From contig NZ_MAQW01000001.1 in the NCBI RefSeq assembly GCF_001682855.1, positions 1,049,926-1,113,925 of the forward strand: 64,000 nt of DNA. Direction: 5' to 3'. Positions 53,222 to 62,288 of this stretch are shown piece by piece (position 1 is the stretch's first letter; each line of letters begins with the position of its first letter). The stretch comes from Bacillus sp. FJAT-27264 (GTDB lineage Bacteria; Bacillota; Bacilli; Paenibacillales; Paenibacillaceae). The translations under genes and the position numbers were made by a program. Below the pieces are notes generated by a model. The model was not told the origin of the DNA. It was given only the letters and a program-made list of their open reading frames with translations, and ran no database searches.

Positions 53222-54112
53222 TTATTGCTGAGAGACGTATTGTACGCTGACCTTGTCCTGAGTAACGCTGAGTTCCTTCATGACCAGGTCCACAATGCTC
53301 ACCGCCTGCTTCACATCCAGCTTGTCACTCTGAACGATCACTTTGTAGAAATTGTTGCTGTCTTCCTTGACGATGGCTTCCCCATATTTTTGCTGGAGTT
53401 GCTCTTCGATGGCAGTTATTTTTGATTCTTTCTCCTCTAACGCACTAAGCTGCTGCTGGGCTATAGCGTTGTCAGCCGGTGTTTTATCCATATCGTTGAT
53501 CAGAGCCATCAGATCCCGCTGCTGCTTCAGATTATTTTGCTCACGCTCGTACAAGTAATTCGTGAATAGACTGCTTGCCGAGACGCTTTGGGAAGCAACT
53601 TCGTCCAGAACATCGGCATCCTTCTTGGCTGGTGTTTTCTCACCTGCTGCTGCGGTTTTCTTATCGGCACTCTTGTCGCTGCTACTCTTGCTGTCAGCAG
53701 TTGCTTTGCTATCGTTAGTATTTTTATCTTCTGCAACTGATTTATCAGCTGTCTTGTCAGAAGTATCGGTACTAGCCGCTTCATTATTCTTGTTATCGGT
53801 AGTCTTGCTGCTGTCTCCGGTAGCCGCCGCTTCGCTGTCATCTAATGTGGCAGGGTCTTGCGTAGTATTCTGAGCGGTAGTACCCGCATCGCCAGTCACA
53901 TCACCTTGGGTTATAACTTCGTTGACCTCGAAGCCTTTATCAAGAGCGTTATTGGCGGAGGTTCCCTTTGCTGCGCCATCCACCTGCATGCTGCCCGCCG
54001 TCTCCTTAGGAACCGAAGCGCCAGAGTCCTCTGTGAACAAATAATATGCGGATAAGACCACCATCAAGCTGAGCATCGATACTAACCAAATCGTTTGTCT
54101 TTTGCCGTTCAT
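53222..54112 (-). CDS. spoIIIAH: Stage III sporulation protein AH
   Basis: 296 residues. One N-terminal membrane helix (about 8-26), then a very long low-complexity region (about 45-170) rich in Asp, Ser, Thr, Ala and Lys, and the C-terminal YscJ/FliF-like domain (about 180-296: TNYLYEREQNNLKQQRDLM, KYGEAIVKEDSNNFYKVIVQSDKLDVKQA). AH faces the mother cell and binds SpoIIQ from the forespore in the feeding-tube channel. The linker is much longer than in B. subtilis AH (218 residues). AGGAGG precedes the ATG. Confidence 0.92.
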   Translation of the reverse strand: MNGKRQTIWLVSMLSLMVVLSAYYLFTEDSGASVPKETAGSMQVDGAAKGTSANNALDKGFEVNEVITQGDVTGDAGTTAQNTTQDPATLDDSEAAATGDSSKTTDNKNNEAASTDTSDKTADKSVAEDKNTNDSKATADSKSSSDKSADKKTAAAGEKTPAKKDADVLDEVASQSVSASSLFTNYLYEREQNNLKQQRDLMALINDMDKTPADNAIAQQQLSALEEKESKITAIEEQLQQKYGEAIVKEDSNNFYKVIVQSDKLDVKQAVSIVDLVMKELSVTQDKVSVQYVSQQ

Positions 54113-54142
54113 TCCTTATTCCTCCTTTTATGCTTCCTTCTT

Positions 54143-54784
54143 CTATTCCTGCTTACGCGGCACTACGGAGATCCTGTAGCTTGGTACATTTAGTCCCTTC
54201 TGAACTGCCTGCTCAATCAAGCTGCGGACAACCTTGTTCTCTGCCCCTTTGGCCACCACCAGCACCCCACGCACCTGCGGTTTGACTCGCTTGGTTATAA
54301 TTGGGGTCTGATCCCCGGATTGAGAGTAGGTTACTATCTCGCCGTCCCTTGTGTACTGCGTCGTATGACGTTTCCCCCCGTTAGCATCCGTCTCTTCACT
54401 GCTCTGCTGAGAGTCTTTGACATCTCGTTGCACGACGATTTCCTCAGTGGAGTCGACGGTGACCATAATATCCACTGTTCCCACACCGACGATTTTCTCC
54501 AGAATTTCCTTCGTGCGGTCCTCCATGGCCTGTTCTATGCCGGAAAAAGAATTACTGACCGCCGGATCAGCCTGCTGGATGGTAGCCTGCGAACTGCCGG
54601 AGCTGGGCGGTTCCCGCCCCGTATTCTCGTTGTCGATCTTCTTCACGTTCACAAAAGAATTAAACAGCATGATCGCCGCGCCCAGTAAGCCCAGAATAAT
54701 CAGCCAGCGGAACGTGTGGCTCCGCTTCGGGCTCCCCTGTCCGCCCCCGGCCCACTGTTCCAGTTTTTTCAACCAGTTGCCCAT
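54143..54784 (-). CDS. spoIIIAG: Stage III sporulation protein AG
   Basis: 213 residues. Membrane helix at about 28-45 (WLIILGLLGAAIMLFNSFV), then the ring-building domain with LEKIVGVGTVDIMVTVDSTEEIVVQRDVKDSQQSSEE, followed by VRGVLVVAKGAENKVVRSLIEQAVQKGLNVPSYRISVV. AG forms the large ring of the mother-cell side of the channel. Confidence 0.93.
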   Translation of the reverse strand: MGNWLKKLEQWAGGGQGSPKRSHTFRWLIILGLLGAAIMLFNSFVNVKKIDNENTGREPPSSGSSQATIQQADPAVSNSFSGIEQAMEDRTKEILEKIVGVGTVDIMVTVDSTEEIVVQRDVKDSQQSSEETDANGGKRHTTQYTRDGEIVTYSQSGDQTPIITKRVKPQVRGVLVVAKGAENKVVRSLIEQAVQKGLNVPSYRISVVPRKQE

Positions 54785-54830
54785 CCCTGTATCCCTCCTT
54801 CATTGTTTGGCGTACTTTCGATTACTGTCG

Positions 54831-55592
54831 TTACATCTTCTCGTCGATTGCGCTTTGATCTTGTATGTGGATGATCTCCGGATTGAGATCCCATTTTTGC
54901 TTCAGCAGCTCAGTGATTGAATTCGCTTCTTTAGATGACTCCCCGGTTTCGCCCGCCCTGCCCTTCGCTCCCGAGTGTCCGGTTTGGGCTGGCGCTGCAC
55001 TTGACGTCCCCCCTATAGACACCTCTACGGCTTCTACAGGGGCGATGACAATCGGCTGGGAGACCGCTGCGCCGGAGGCACCTTCCTCTGCCCCTGAAGG
55101 GGATTGGGCCGCCGGTAGTGCTACTGTTACACCTGAGATCATCGGTACTTCTTCTCCACCGCTGCCACCAGGCGGCTTGCCCATCGCCAGCGAGACAGTC
55201 ACACGGACACCTCGGACACCTGTCTGGCTGGTGATCTGATCTCTCATCTGTCCCGCAACTTCCTCGGCCGCCAGCTTGAGACTCTGCTCCTGACGGCCTT
55301 GGGCTAACTTCTGTCCGTCCGACAAAATCTTCTCCAGTGAATCTGTCCCCTTGTCTGCGCTTGTGAACAGTCCACCTGTCTTCTCCTGCTGGTTCATTGC
55401 CAAGCTAAGCTCCTTCGCAGCGTCTCCCTTCAGCAAGGAGACGACGGGATTCAAAAGGGTGAGCAGGATCAACAGGCTGAGCACCAGTCTGGCATAACGC
55501 TCCATAGATTTGCTAGGAAGAAGCAACTCCACGAAAGCCGCCAGTAGTACTACAAGGATGATCTCACGCAGCCAATCGCTTAACCAAGTCAT
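54831..55592 (-). CDS. spoIIIAF: Stage III sporulation protein AF
   Basis: 253 residues. Two N-terminal membrane helices (WLREIILVVLLAAFVELLLP and YARLVLSLLILLTLLNPVV), then a soluble domain with QISEVAGQMRDQITSQTGVRGVRVTVSL-type sequence and an extended Gly/Ser/Ala linker (about 150-220) not seen in shorter AF proteins, ending LKQKWDLNPEIIHIQDQ. Component of the channel complex. Confidence 0.9.
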   Translation of the reverse strand: MTWLSDWLREIILVVLLAAFVELLLPSKSMERYARLVLSLLILLTLLNPVVSLLKGDAAKELSLAMNQQEKTGGLFTSADKGTDSLEKILSDGQKLAQGRQEQSLKLAAEEVAGQMRDQITSQTGVRGVRVTVSLAMGKPPGGSGGEEVPMISGVTVALPAAQSPSGAEEGASGAAVSQPIVIAPVEAVEVSIGGTSSAAPAQTGHSGAKGRAGETGESSKEANSITELLKQKWDLNPEIIHIQDQSAIDEKM

Positions 55593-55675
55593 CGTCTCCC
55601 TCCCAACGGTGTGTTACCGGCTCTGCATCCTGATATCCTCTGCTACAATCCAGTTTCAGAAGCACCCGCTTGACA

Positions 55676-56902
55676 CTACCTCATCATTACCGTGACATTG
55701 CCAGCGGTCAGCATAATTGTGACGGCCAGGAAAAACATCAGTGAGACTGCAGCCAATGCGGCGAACACATACACCATACTTTTCCCAATCGTCTGCAGGC
55801 AGGTTACGATCGGTGTCTCGCCGAGCGGTTGCATAACTGCAGCAGCAACATTGTAGATGAGAGCAAGCACCAGGATTTTGATCGCCGGAAACGCACAGAG
55901 GAACAAAATGATGATAACTCCCGACAACCCAATGGCGTTCTTCACCAGCAGTGAGGCGGAGATGACAGTGTCCGTGGCATCCGCGAACATTTTACCGATG
56001 ACTGGAACAAAATTTCCCGTTATATACTTTGCAGCCCTGATCGTAACCCCGTCAGTGACCGAGCTGGTAATGCCCCTGACGGATATGACGCCCAGAAACA
56101 CAGTCAGCAGTACCCCCAGCAGCCCGGCACCGATATTGCGCAGCAGATTGGCCAGTTGGGTAAGCTTGTATTTCTCGGACAACGAACTGACCAGATGCAG
56201 CACGGCCGAGAAGAATAGCAGCGGGAAAACCATGGTGTGAATTAAGGTACCAACCGTATGGATCATGAACACGATCAGTGGATGAGTGACTGAGACCGTG
56301 ATGATATTCCCCATGGAAGCGAGAAGTGCGAAGAGCAGAGGAATCATCGCCATCATGAAATCAATCATCCTGTCAATCGCATCCTTGGCATAACCGATAG
56401 CAATATTGAAACTGTTAACAGCAATGACGAGCACTACCATATAACAGAGGGTATACGCGACTTTACTGACGGTTTTTCGTTCAAAAGCAGTCTGCAGCGT
56501 CTCCAGGATCATACTCATCACACTGATCATGACAATCGTGACGAGAAGCTTGCCGTTATACATTACCTCGTGCCACATGTATGCTCCCAGACCTGACAAC
56601 ACCCCTTTCAGGCTGAGTCCCTTGTCGCCTGGCAGCAGCATATCCATGAGGGTAGGGGTGGCCCCGTCCGGGAAAAATCCGCCGTAATCCTTCATCAGCT
56701 CATCCCAGTATTTGTCCACTTTATCTTTGGGAAGGCTCTCCACCTGGCTTTTCACCCATTGATCTACCGGCGATGAGCTTCCTGCAGGAGTAGGCGCTGG
56801 CGAAGCAGCGGCGTTCCCGGCACACCACAGCATCAGAAGGCAGGGGAGCAGAAGCAGTATGATTTTGAACGGCGGAGGGCGAAACTTACGGCGCTCCGGC
56901 AT
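55676..56902 (-). CDS. spoIIIAE: Stage III sporulation protein AE
   Basis: 408 residues: signal peptide (FKIILLLLPCLLMLWCAGNAAA), a short extracytoplasmic part, and eight or so membrane helices (SVTHPLIVFMIHTVGTLIHTMVFP, GAGLLGVLLTVFLGVISVRGITSSVTDGVTIRAAKYITGNFVPVIGKMFADATDTVI). The conserved VRGITSSVTDGV segment is diagnostic. Fourth gene from the end of the operon. Confidence 0.93.
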   Translation of the reverse strand: MPERRKFRPPPFKIILLLLPCLLMLWCAGNAAASPAPTPAGSSSPVDQWVKSQVESLPKDKVDKYWDELMKDYGGFFPDGATPTLMDMLLPGDKGLSLKGVLSGLGAYMWHEVMYNGKLLVTIVMISVMSMILETLQTAFERKTVSKVAYTLCYMVVLVIAVNSFNIAIGYAKDAIDRMIDFMMAMIPLLFALLASMGNIITVSVTHPLIVFMIHTVGTLIHTMVFPLLFFSAVLHLVSSLSEKYKLTQLANLLRNIGAGLLGVLLTVFLGVISVRGITSSVTDGVTIRAAKYITGNFVPVIGKMFADATDTVISASLLVKNAIGLSGVIIILFLCAFPAIKILVLALIYNVAAAVMQPLGETPIVTCLQTIGKSMVYVFAALAAVSLMFFLAVTIMLTAGNVTVMMR

Positions 56903-56949
56903 GGCTTCTCCTCCCTGCTCCTCTTTCGCGTTCGTAGTTCTTTCAGGCC

Positions 56950-57339
56950 CTATGCGGGCAGAAGCTTCATGACCGTTTCAATAATAATGCTGATGATGGG
57001 AACGGCCAGCACCATGATCAGTATTTTTCCAGCTAGCTCAATCTTTGAGGCAATCGATTCCTGGCCTGCATCACGCACCACTTGGGCGCCAAATTCGGCG
57101 ATGTAGGAAATCCCGATAATTTTGAATATGGTCTTCAGGTAGATCATTTCCATCCCGGAGGATTCGGCGATCCGCTCCAGCGTGGAGAGGACCATCCCGA
57201 TCTTGCCAATCAGGAGCAGAAAGATCAGAACTCCTGTGGCAGCTGTAAGCAGGAAGGCGAACATCGGCTTTTGTTCCTTCAGGACGAGTATCAATATGGT
57301 CGACATGAGCCCGATCCCTACAACTTGAATGATCTCCAT
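56950..57339 (-). CDS. spoIIIAD: Stage III sporulation protein AD
   Basis: 129 residues, four hydrophobic segments; EIIQVVGIGLMSTILILVLKEQKP at the N-terminus and LKTIFKIIGISYIAEFGAQVVRDAGQESIASKIELAGKILI are the family pattern. Same fold group as SpoIIIAC. Confidence 0.94.
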   Translation of the reverse strand: MEIIQVVGIGLMSTILILVLKEQKPMFAFLLTAATGVLIFLLLIGKIGMVLSTLERIAESSGMEMIYLKTIFKIIGISYIAEFGAQVVRDAGQESIASKIELAGKILIMVLAVPIISIIIETVMKLLPA

Positions 57340-57351
57340 GACACACCGCGC

Positions 57352-57564
57352 CTATTGAAAAAGAAAGATCGTTTTGATTTCCTGAAGCAGTCCGTCCAGC
57401 ATGCGGATGACCATAAACAGCACGACAACGAACCCGATGACTGTGACCCAATGGGCGATATCCTCTTTGCCCATCTGCTTCAGCACGGTATGAATCATGG
57501 CGATGATGATGCCAATGCCGGCAATTTGGAAGATGGCATTCACTTCAATATTCATTCCTGGCAC
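57352..57564 (-). CDS. spoIIIAC: Stage III sporulation protein AC
   Basis: 70 residues, two membrane helices: VNAIFQIAGIGIIIAMIHTVLKQMGKEDIAHW and VIGFVVVLFMVIRMLDGLLQEIKTIFLF. Length and pattern match SpoIIIAC. 12 bases upstream of spoIIIAD. Confidence 0.94.
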   Translation of the reverse strand: MPGMNIEVNAIFQIAGIGIIIAMIHTVLKQMGKEDIAHWVTVIGFVVVLFMVIRMLDGLLQEIKTIFLFQ

Positions 57565-57568
57565 CTCG

Positions 57569-58087
57569 CTAAAAGATCAAAATGACGATCAATGCTCCAA
57601 GCAGCAGACCCAGGCTTTTGCTCATAGTCTCGTATTTGCCCTGATCCTCTCTAGCCGCCGTCTCTTCCTGCTTCAATTGCTGCAAAGCCAGCGCGATATG
57701 GTTGCTCTGGTTCGACCTGTCGCTGGTGCCAAGCGTACAGCTTAGCTGCCTCATAATCTCTTTCTCCCCAGCCTTCATCGCTGTAGCTTTCCAGTGAACC
57801 TCCATGGCCCGGCCGAAGGCCTCTTCGGCGCTGCGGTCATGCGGCGGAGACATTTCTTCCGCGGCTTGGACAAACAAGGCTCGCAGTGGCTCCTTGCACT
57901 GCTGTCCGATCCGCCGCAGTGCTTCCGGCAGCGGCGTGAAGCCGTACATGATCTCCGTCTCCAGCCGCTGCAGAGCGGCGATCAGGCCACGGATGTTCCG
58001 GGGACGGTCAGCATACTGCCTGGCCCGTTGGAACCCGGCCAATGTACCGGCTAGCACGACCAGCACGGCGCCGAACAGTTTAAGCAT
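57569..58087 (-). CDS. spoIIIAB: Stage III sporulation protein AB
   Basis: 172 residues from ATG 58087, which overlaps the spoIIIAA stop; the open frame continues upstream to 58177 only in the shadow of spoIIIAA. One N-terminal membrane helix (LFGAVLVVLAGTLAGF), then a helical domain with RPRNIRGLIAALQRLETEIMYGFTPLPEALRRI and a C-terminal helix that could re-enter the membrane (LGLLLGALIVILIF). Resembles GspF-type folds of secretion systems. Confidence 0.92.
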   Translation of the reverse strand: MLKLFGAVLVVLAGTLAGFQRARQYADRPRNIRGLIAALQRLETEIMYGFTPLPEALRRIGQQCKEPLRALFVQAAEEMSPPHDRSAEEAFGRAMEVHWKATAMKAGEKEIMRQLSCTLGTSDRSNQSNHIALALQQLKQEETAAREDQGKYETMSKSLGLLLGALIVILIF

Positions 58088-59081
58088 GGCGTTCACCGCC
58101 TGTCCGCTCCCCCGGCGAGCCGGGCAACAGCGCGCGCTTCTGACTGTCCAGGATGCGGAAGGATAATCCCGCCTCACTGCGGTGGAGAATCACATAGCGC
58201 TCGAACATCCTGTGTTCAAGCAGACTGCCCAGCCCTGGTCTGCGGGACAGCTCGGCCACTTCCTTACCGTGTGCGGAAGCCACGACCGTGATGCCTGCAT
58301 GCAGTGCTTCAGTTACCGCATCGGCATCCTCGGGACGGCCGATCTCGTCGGCAATAATGACGTCTGGAGAGAGCGAACGAATCATCATCATCATTCCTTC
58401 CGCTTTGGGGCAGCCATCCAAAATGTCAGTACGTGGGCCAACATCAAAGGCGGGTATCCCGCGTCTGCTTCCTGCTATCTCGGATCGTTCATCGACGATA
58501 CCAACCTTGAGACCCTGCCGGCTCCCACCTTGCCTGTTCTGGCTGCCGCCGGAGATCTGTCTGGCGAGATCGCGCAGCAGTGTGGTCTTGCCATGCTGGG
58601 GCGGCGAAAGGATCAGTGTATGCAGCACCCTCAGTCGACCTTTGTCCAGCAGATAAGGAAGCACACCGTCAGCCACACCCGGCACTTCACGTGCAATACG
58701 TACATTGAATCCGGTGATGTCGCGCAGATGTTCGACGCCGCCCCCGCTCAGCACGGTTCTTCCGGCCAGTCCAATTCGATGGCCTCCAGGAATCGTAATG
58801 AACCCCTTCCGTAGCTCTTCTTCCATCGTATACAAGGAATGATTGCTGATTAGATCCAGCAGCCGATGGCTATCCTCTCGATCCGGCCGATAAGCTTCCT
58901 CTGGCTTTTGTGTGAGGCTACCATCGGCGCTTAGAAAGTGATACTTGCCGGAATAGTTGATTTCGAGCGGCCGGCCTTCGCGGACCCGGATTTCCTCTAC
59001 CGCTGATAAAAGTTGCAAGGGAAGGCTTTTAAGCAGCATTCTTACTTTTTCAGGGAATAAGTGAAGCCAGTCATTTGCCAT
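58080..59081 (-). CDS. spoIIIAA: Stage III sporulation protein AA, AAA+ ATPase
   Basis: 333 residues from ATG 59081 (GGGGGT upstream). Secretion-type ATPase: N-terminal domain with EEIRVREGRPLEINY, Walker A in SPPQHGKTTLLRDLAR near residue 165, KVGIVDERSEIAG, GPRTDILDGCPKAEGMMMMIRSLSPDVIIADEIGRPEDADAV (Walker B). First gene of the spoIIIA operon and its energy source. Confidence 0.95.
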   Translation of the reverse strand: MANDWLHLFPEKVRMLLKSLPLQLLSAVEEIRVREGRPLEINYSGKYHFLSADGSLTQKPEEAYRPDREDSHRLLDLISNHSLYTMEEELRKGFITIPGGHRIGLAGRTVLSGGGVEHLRDITGFNVRIAREVPGVADGVLPYLLDKGRLRVLHTLILSPPQHGKTTLLRDLARQISGGSQNRQGGSRQGLKVGIVDERSEIAGSRRGIPAFDVGPRTDILDGCPKAEGMMMMIRSLSPDVIIADEIGRPEDADAVTEALHAGITVVASAHGKEVAELSRRPGLGSLLEHRMFERYVILHRSEAGLSFRILDSQKRALLPGSPGERTGGERHA

Positions 59082-59126
59082 ACAAGCTACCCCCAAGTTG
59101 TCCTCTACTTCTTCTGCTTTAGTTCA

Positions 59127-59154
59127 TATTTATGCTTGTACCGGTCAAATATGA
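59127..59154 (-). promoter_or_regulatory. Sigma-E promoter of the spoIIIA operon
   Basis: Minus-strand TCATATT (59148-59154) and CATAAATA (59127-59134), 13 bases apart, close to the sigma-E consensus KMATATT/CATACAnT, 46 bases upstream of spoIIIAA. Mother-cell expression is expected. Confidence 0.65.
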
Positions 59155-59164
59155 CTATCATCTA

Positions 59165-59428
59165 TCATTTTTTTAGAATTCCAATTAAGAGAAAAGCAAC
59201 ACCGCAGCCAATCCAGCCCAGCTTGCCCCAAGACAGTTCTTGCGCCATCCCGGTAAGTCCGATGGCCGTGGTCAGAATCAATATGGTAGGCCCGACCAAA
59301 GCCAGTGTAGAATTGACGGCCAATGCCTTATCCACCTGATTTAATCTCAGCATAAGCAGCGCAGCTATAATTTCGGCACTGCCGGACAGCATTCTCAGTA
59401 CAGCCATCCAGCTTACATACTTGTCCAA
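59165..59428 (-). CDS. YqhV-like small membrane protein (DUF2619)
   Basis: 87 residues from a TTG at 59428 with AAAAGGAG upstream. Three hydrophobic helices: MAVLRMLSGSAEIIAALLMLR, ALVGPTILILTTAIGLTG and LGWIGCGVAFLLIGIL. In B. subtilis yqhV occupies the same position just ahead of spoIIIAA and is a small three-helix protein; function unknown. Confidence 0.82.
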   Translation of the reverse strand: MDKYVSWMAVLRMLSGSAEIIAALLMLRLNQVDKALAVNSTLALVGPTILILTTAIGLTGMAQELSWGKLGWIGCGVAFLLIGILKK

Positions 59429-59655
59429 ATCCGCTCATCTCCTTTTGACAATATTCAAAACACTCTTGCTCCCTTTAAATTCTCTACTTCCAGCCATTAT
59501 TCATGGATATGCGGGACGGGCCCGGATTAGACAGGAAAGAAAGGGAAGATTAAGGGGAAGACTGTGAAACAAATCATAGTGCTCATCCTGATAAGAAAAT
59601 ATCATCGGTATGATAAATTTATTTTTTATACGAGAAAAAAAGAGGGGATATCATT

Positions 59656-60522
59656 ATGTACGTTCGGAATTTATGGGCAGGACTAACCAGCGCAGTTGCT
59701 GTGAAGCGGGCGCGAGAAGTAGCAATCATTATTATTTCGGCCTTTTTGGTCGCCAGCGGGCTGCGTCTGTTTCTGATTCCGCACCAGCTATTAAGCGGAG
59801 GAATAGCCGGGGCGGCATCCGTTGTGGGTTATCTAACCAATCCGAAATATATTACTATAATTTATTTTGCAATGAACTTACCGATTCTAGTGTGGGGTTT
59901 TATCGCTGTGGGGAAGAAGTATATCTGTCTAAGCATGCTCTCGGTGGTGGCTACTACCTGGTTTATGACGATTATTCCGGTGGTAAAATTGACCAAGGAC
60001 CCGATTCTGGCCAGTATTTTTGGCGGGGTGATTATTGCCTGCGGTGTTGGCTTTGCGCTGCGGGTGGGCGGTTCCTCCGGGGGATTTGATATTCTTGGCT
60101 CCATTATTACCCGCAAGCACGATATTCCGATGGGGTCGGTCCTGTTCGTAATGGACGGAATCGTGATTCTGAGTCTCGGCTTTTTCAAAAGCTGGGATTC
60201 GGCCCTGTATGCCATGCTATGCATCTTCGTCAAGAGCCGGGTCGTGGATATGATACATATCCGCCACGTCAAACTGACCTGCTTCATCGTCACCAAGGAA
60301 CGGGAGAAGATGCTGAACCGGCTCACACTCCTGCCCCATGGGGTTACCGTAGTGAATGCGGAAGGTGGCTATAGTCATGAGGGAAACACCATGCTGATGA
60401 CGGTCACAACCCGTTATGAGCTGTCAGAACTTAGAAAGACGATATTGGAGACCGATCCAAAAGCCTTCGTCAATGTGCTGGAGACGGTAGAGATTCTGGG
60501 TAGATTCAGAAGACTTGCTTAG
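59656..60522 (+). CDS. YitT family membrane protein (DUF161/DUF2179)
   Basis: 288 residues. Five or six membrane helices (about 25-190) with the family marks FLIPHQLLSGGIAGAA, ASIFGGVIIACGVGFALRVGGSSGGFDILG and a cytoplasmic DUF2179 domain at the end (MLNRLTLLPHGVTVVNAEGGYSHEGNTMLMTVTTRYEL). GAGGGG precedes the ATG. The family has many paralogues in Bacillales; transport or sensing roles are not established. It is the only plus-strand gene in the right half of the window. Confidence 0.92.
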   Translation: MYVRNLWAGLTSAVAVKRAREVAIIIISAFLVASGLRLFLIPHQLLSGGIAGAASVVGYLTNPKYITIIYFAMNLPILVWGFIAVGKKYICLSMLSVVATTWFMTIIPVVKLTKDPILASIFGGVIIACGVGFALRVGGSSGGFDILGSIITRKHDIPMGSVLFVMDGIVILSLGFFKSWDSALYAMLCIFVKSRVVDMIHIRHVKLTCFIVTKEREKMLNRLTLLPHGVTVVNAEGGYSHEGNTMLMTVTTRYELSELRKTILETDPKAFVNVLETVEILGRFRRLA

Positions 60523-60605
60523 CAGTGGCTGAGGTTTCCGATAGAGTCGGCCAGCCTACTCTTCTCTTCGTTCAAAGAGAGCTATATAAAAAAGGATCAA
60601 CGTGT

Positions 60606-60744
60606 AATTAACGGCATTTTCGTATCTTAAATCTTCCAGAATATCCTCTCCAGCATGCTTTTTCAAAAAATAAGATACAATATTGCCCTTATTCCTCTGA
60701 TTTGATTATATTAAGGAAAAATAAGGTACAAAAATGCCGTTAGT
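60606..60744. repeat. Interspersed repeat with terminal inverted repeats (copy 2)
   Basis: Left end TTAACGGCATTTTCGTATCTTA and right end TAAGGTACAAAAATGCCGTTA are near-perfect inverted repeats around a 95-base interior with AATCTTCCAGAAT and ACAATATTGCCCTTA. The same parts occur at 6233-6425, with the interior partly inverted. No coding capacity. The rest of 60523-60871 shows no gene. Confidence 0.75.
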
Positions 60745-60871
60745 TCGGGAGCGAGCTCTCTTTTTCACTGTTAAGACGACTGATGAAGGGGAACAAACCG
60801 CTTCTAGCGGGAAATCTGCTAACAGTCTATATTCCGGCGCCAGCTTTCCTATGGAAGGTTGCTTTCCATAT

Positions 60872-60917
60872 AAAAAGGATGTCAGCAGCCATAATGGCTG
60901 CTGACATCCCTTTTGTG
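60872..60917 (-). terminator. Terminator of lysC
   Basis: Perfect 14-base stem GGATGTCAGCAGCC (60877-60890) / GGCTGCTGACATCC (60896-60909); on the minus strand followed by TTTTTAT. Also able to act on the plus strand (CCCTTTTG). Confidence 0.85.
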
Positions 60918-60931
60918 CGCTCACATATTGC

Positions 60932-62185
60932 TTAACGGCGGTCTTGTGGTCCGCCAACAAAAGCTTGCTCGGTGGTATCCAAATTATAGGCGGTGTGAAG
61001 CGCCTGAATGATATTTTGCAGATTACCGGATTCAATTACACAGGATACCTTGATCTCGGACGTGCTTACCATTTTGATGCTGACGCCCTGATTGGAGATT
61101 ACCTCAAACATTTGAGCCGCCACGCCAGGATGGCTAACCATGCCAGCGCCGACAATGGATACTTTAATAAGATTATCCTCGGAGGTCACTTCACGATAAG
61201 GCAGTGCGCTGTGCAGCCCCTTGATCACTTCCTTGGCACGGTCCAAATCATCCAGCGAGACGGTAAAGGAGAAGTCTGCCTGCTCCCCTTGCACGCCACT
61301 TTGTACAATAATGTCCACATCGATGCCTTCACCAGCCAGCTTGCCGAAGACTTGTGCGAGTACACCCGGCACATCAGGCACTCCCAAAATGCTGATCCGC
61401 GCCACGTTCTTGTCGTAGGCAATACCGCTTACCACTACTCCCTGTTCCATGTTTGTTTCCTCCTTCACAACAGTACCTTCATTATGGTTAAAGCTTGATC
61501 TGACGACCAGCTTGACTTGATGACGTTTGGCATACTCCACAGCACGTGGATGCAGAACAGCAGCGCCCAGATTGGCGAGCTCCAGCATCTCGTCGTAAGA
61601 GATCTCCTTCAGTTTGCGCGCTGTCTTCACGATCCGAGGGTCGGTTGAATAGATCCCGTCGACATCGGTGTAGATCTCACACACATCCGCTTTGATCGCG
61701 GCTGCAAGCGCAACAGCCGTTGTGTCGGAACCGCCACGTCCCAGCGTGGTGATCTCTCCGTCCACAGTCATCCCCTGGAATCCGGCAACGATGACAATCT
61801 GGTTCTTCTCCAGAGACTCCAGCACGCGGCCAGGCAAAATTTCGTTAATGCGAGCACGTCCGTGCGTCTCATCCGTGCGGAATCCGGCCTGCCAGCCTGT
61901 ATAAGACACGGCGTCCCGGCCAATTCCATGCAGCGCGATAGACAACAGAGCGACAGAGATTTGCTCCCCTGTAGTCATAAGCATATCCATTTCACGCGCT
62001 GGTGGCTGAGCATTTAGTGCTTTCGCCTGATCAATTAAATCATCTGTCGTATCACCCATGGCGGATACAACTACAACACAGCGGTGGCCCTCATCCTGCT
62101 TCTGTGCAATACGTCCTGCGACCCGCTTCATGCGTTCGATGTCGCCGACGGAGCTGCCCCCGAATTTCATAACATAAAGTGACAA
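60932..62185 (-). CDS. lysC: Aspartate kinase (LysC type)
   Basis: 417 residues from the TTG at 62185 (MSLYVMKFGG); GGGAG precedes it, while a GTG four codons earlier lies inside that site. N-terminal kinase domain with KFGGSS, TGEQISVALLSIAL, AGFQGMT and TTLGRGGSDTTAVALAAA, and two C-terminal ACT domains (about 265-410: VARISILGVPDVPGVLAQVF; VSIVGAGMVSHPGVAAQMFEVI). Closest to B. subtilis LysC (aspartokinase II), which feeds lysine, threonine, methionine and spore dipicolinate. An internal start for a separate beta subunit may exist, as in B. subtilis. Confidence 0.94.
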   Translation of the reverse strand: MSLYVMKFGGSSVGDIERMKRVAGRIAQKQDEGHRCVVVVSAMGDTTDDLIDQAKALNAQPPAREMDMLMTTGEQISVALLSIALHGIGRDAVSYTGWQAGFRTDETHGRARINEILPGRVLESLEKNQIVIVAGFQGMTVDGEITTLGRGGSDTTAVALAAAIKADVCEIYTDVDGIYSTDPRIVKTARKLKEISYDEMLELANLGAAVLHPRAVEYAKRHQVKLVVRSSFNHNEGTVVKEETNMEQGVVVSGIAYDKNVARISILGVPDVPGVLAQVFGKLAGEGIDVDIIVQSGVQGEQADFSFTVSLDDLDRAKEVIKGLHSALPYREVTSEDNLIKVSIVGAGMVSHPGVAAQMFEVISNQGVSIKMVSTSEIKVSCVIESGNLQNIIQALHTAYNLDTTEQAFVGGPQDRR

Positions 62186-62251
62186 AGTCCCATTCACTCC
62201 CTATTTCGGTCTATGTAGTATCTTGCTTTCAGTTTCCCGCTTTAAATCAGT

Positions 62252-62279
62252 ATAATACGAAATTAGTGTTATGCGTTAA
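62252..62279 (-). promoter_or_regulatory. Candidate promoter of lysC
   Basis: Minus-strand TTAACG (62274-62279), 16-base spacer, TATTAT (62252-62257), 67 bases upstream of the start. The leader is too short for a lysine riboswitch, and none was recognised. Confidence 0.45.
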
Positions 62280-62288
62280 TGGTTTCAC

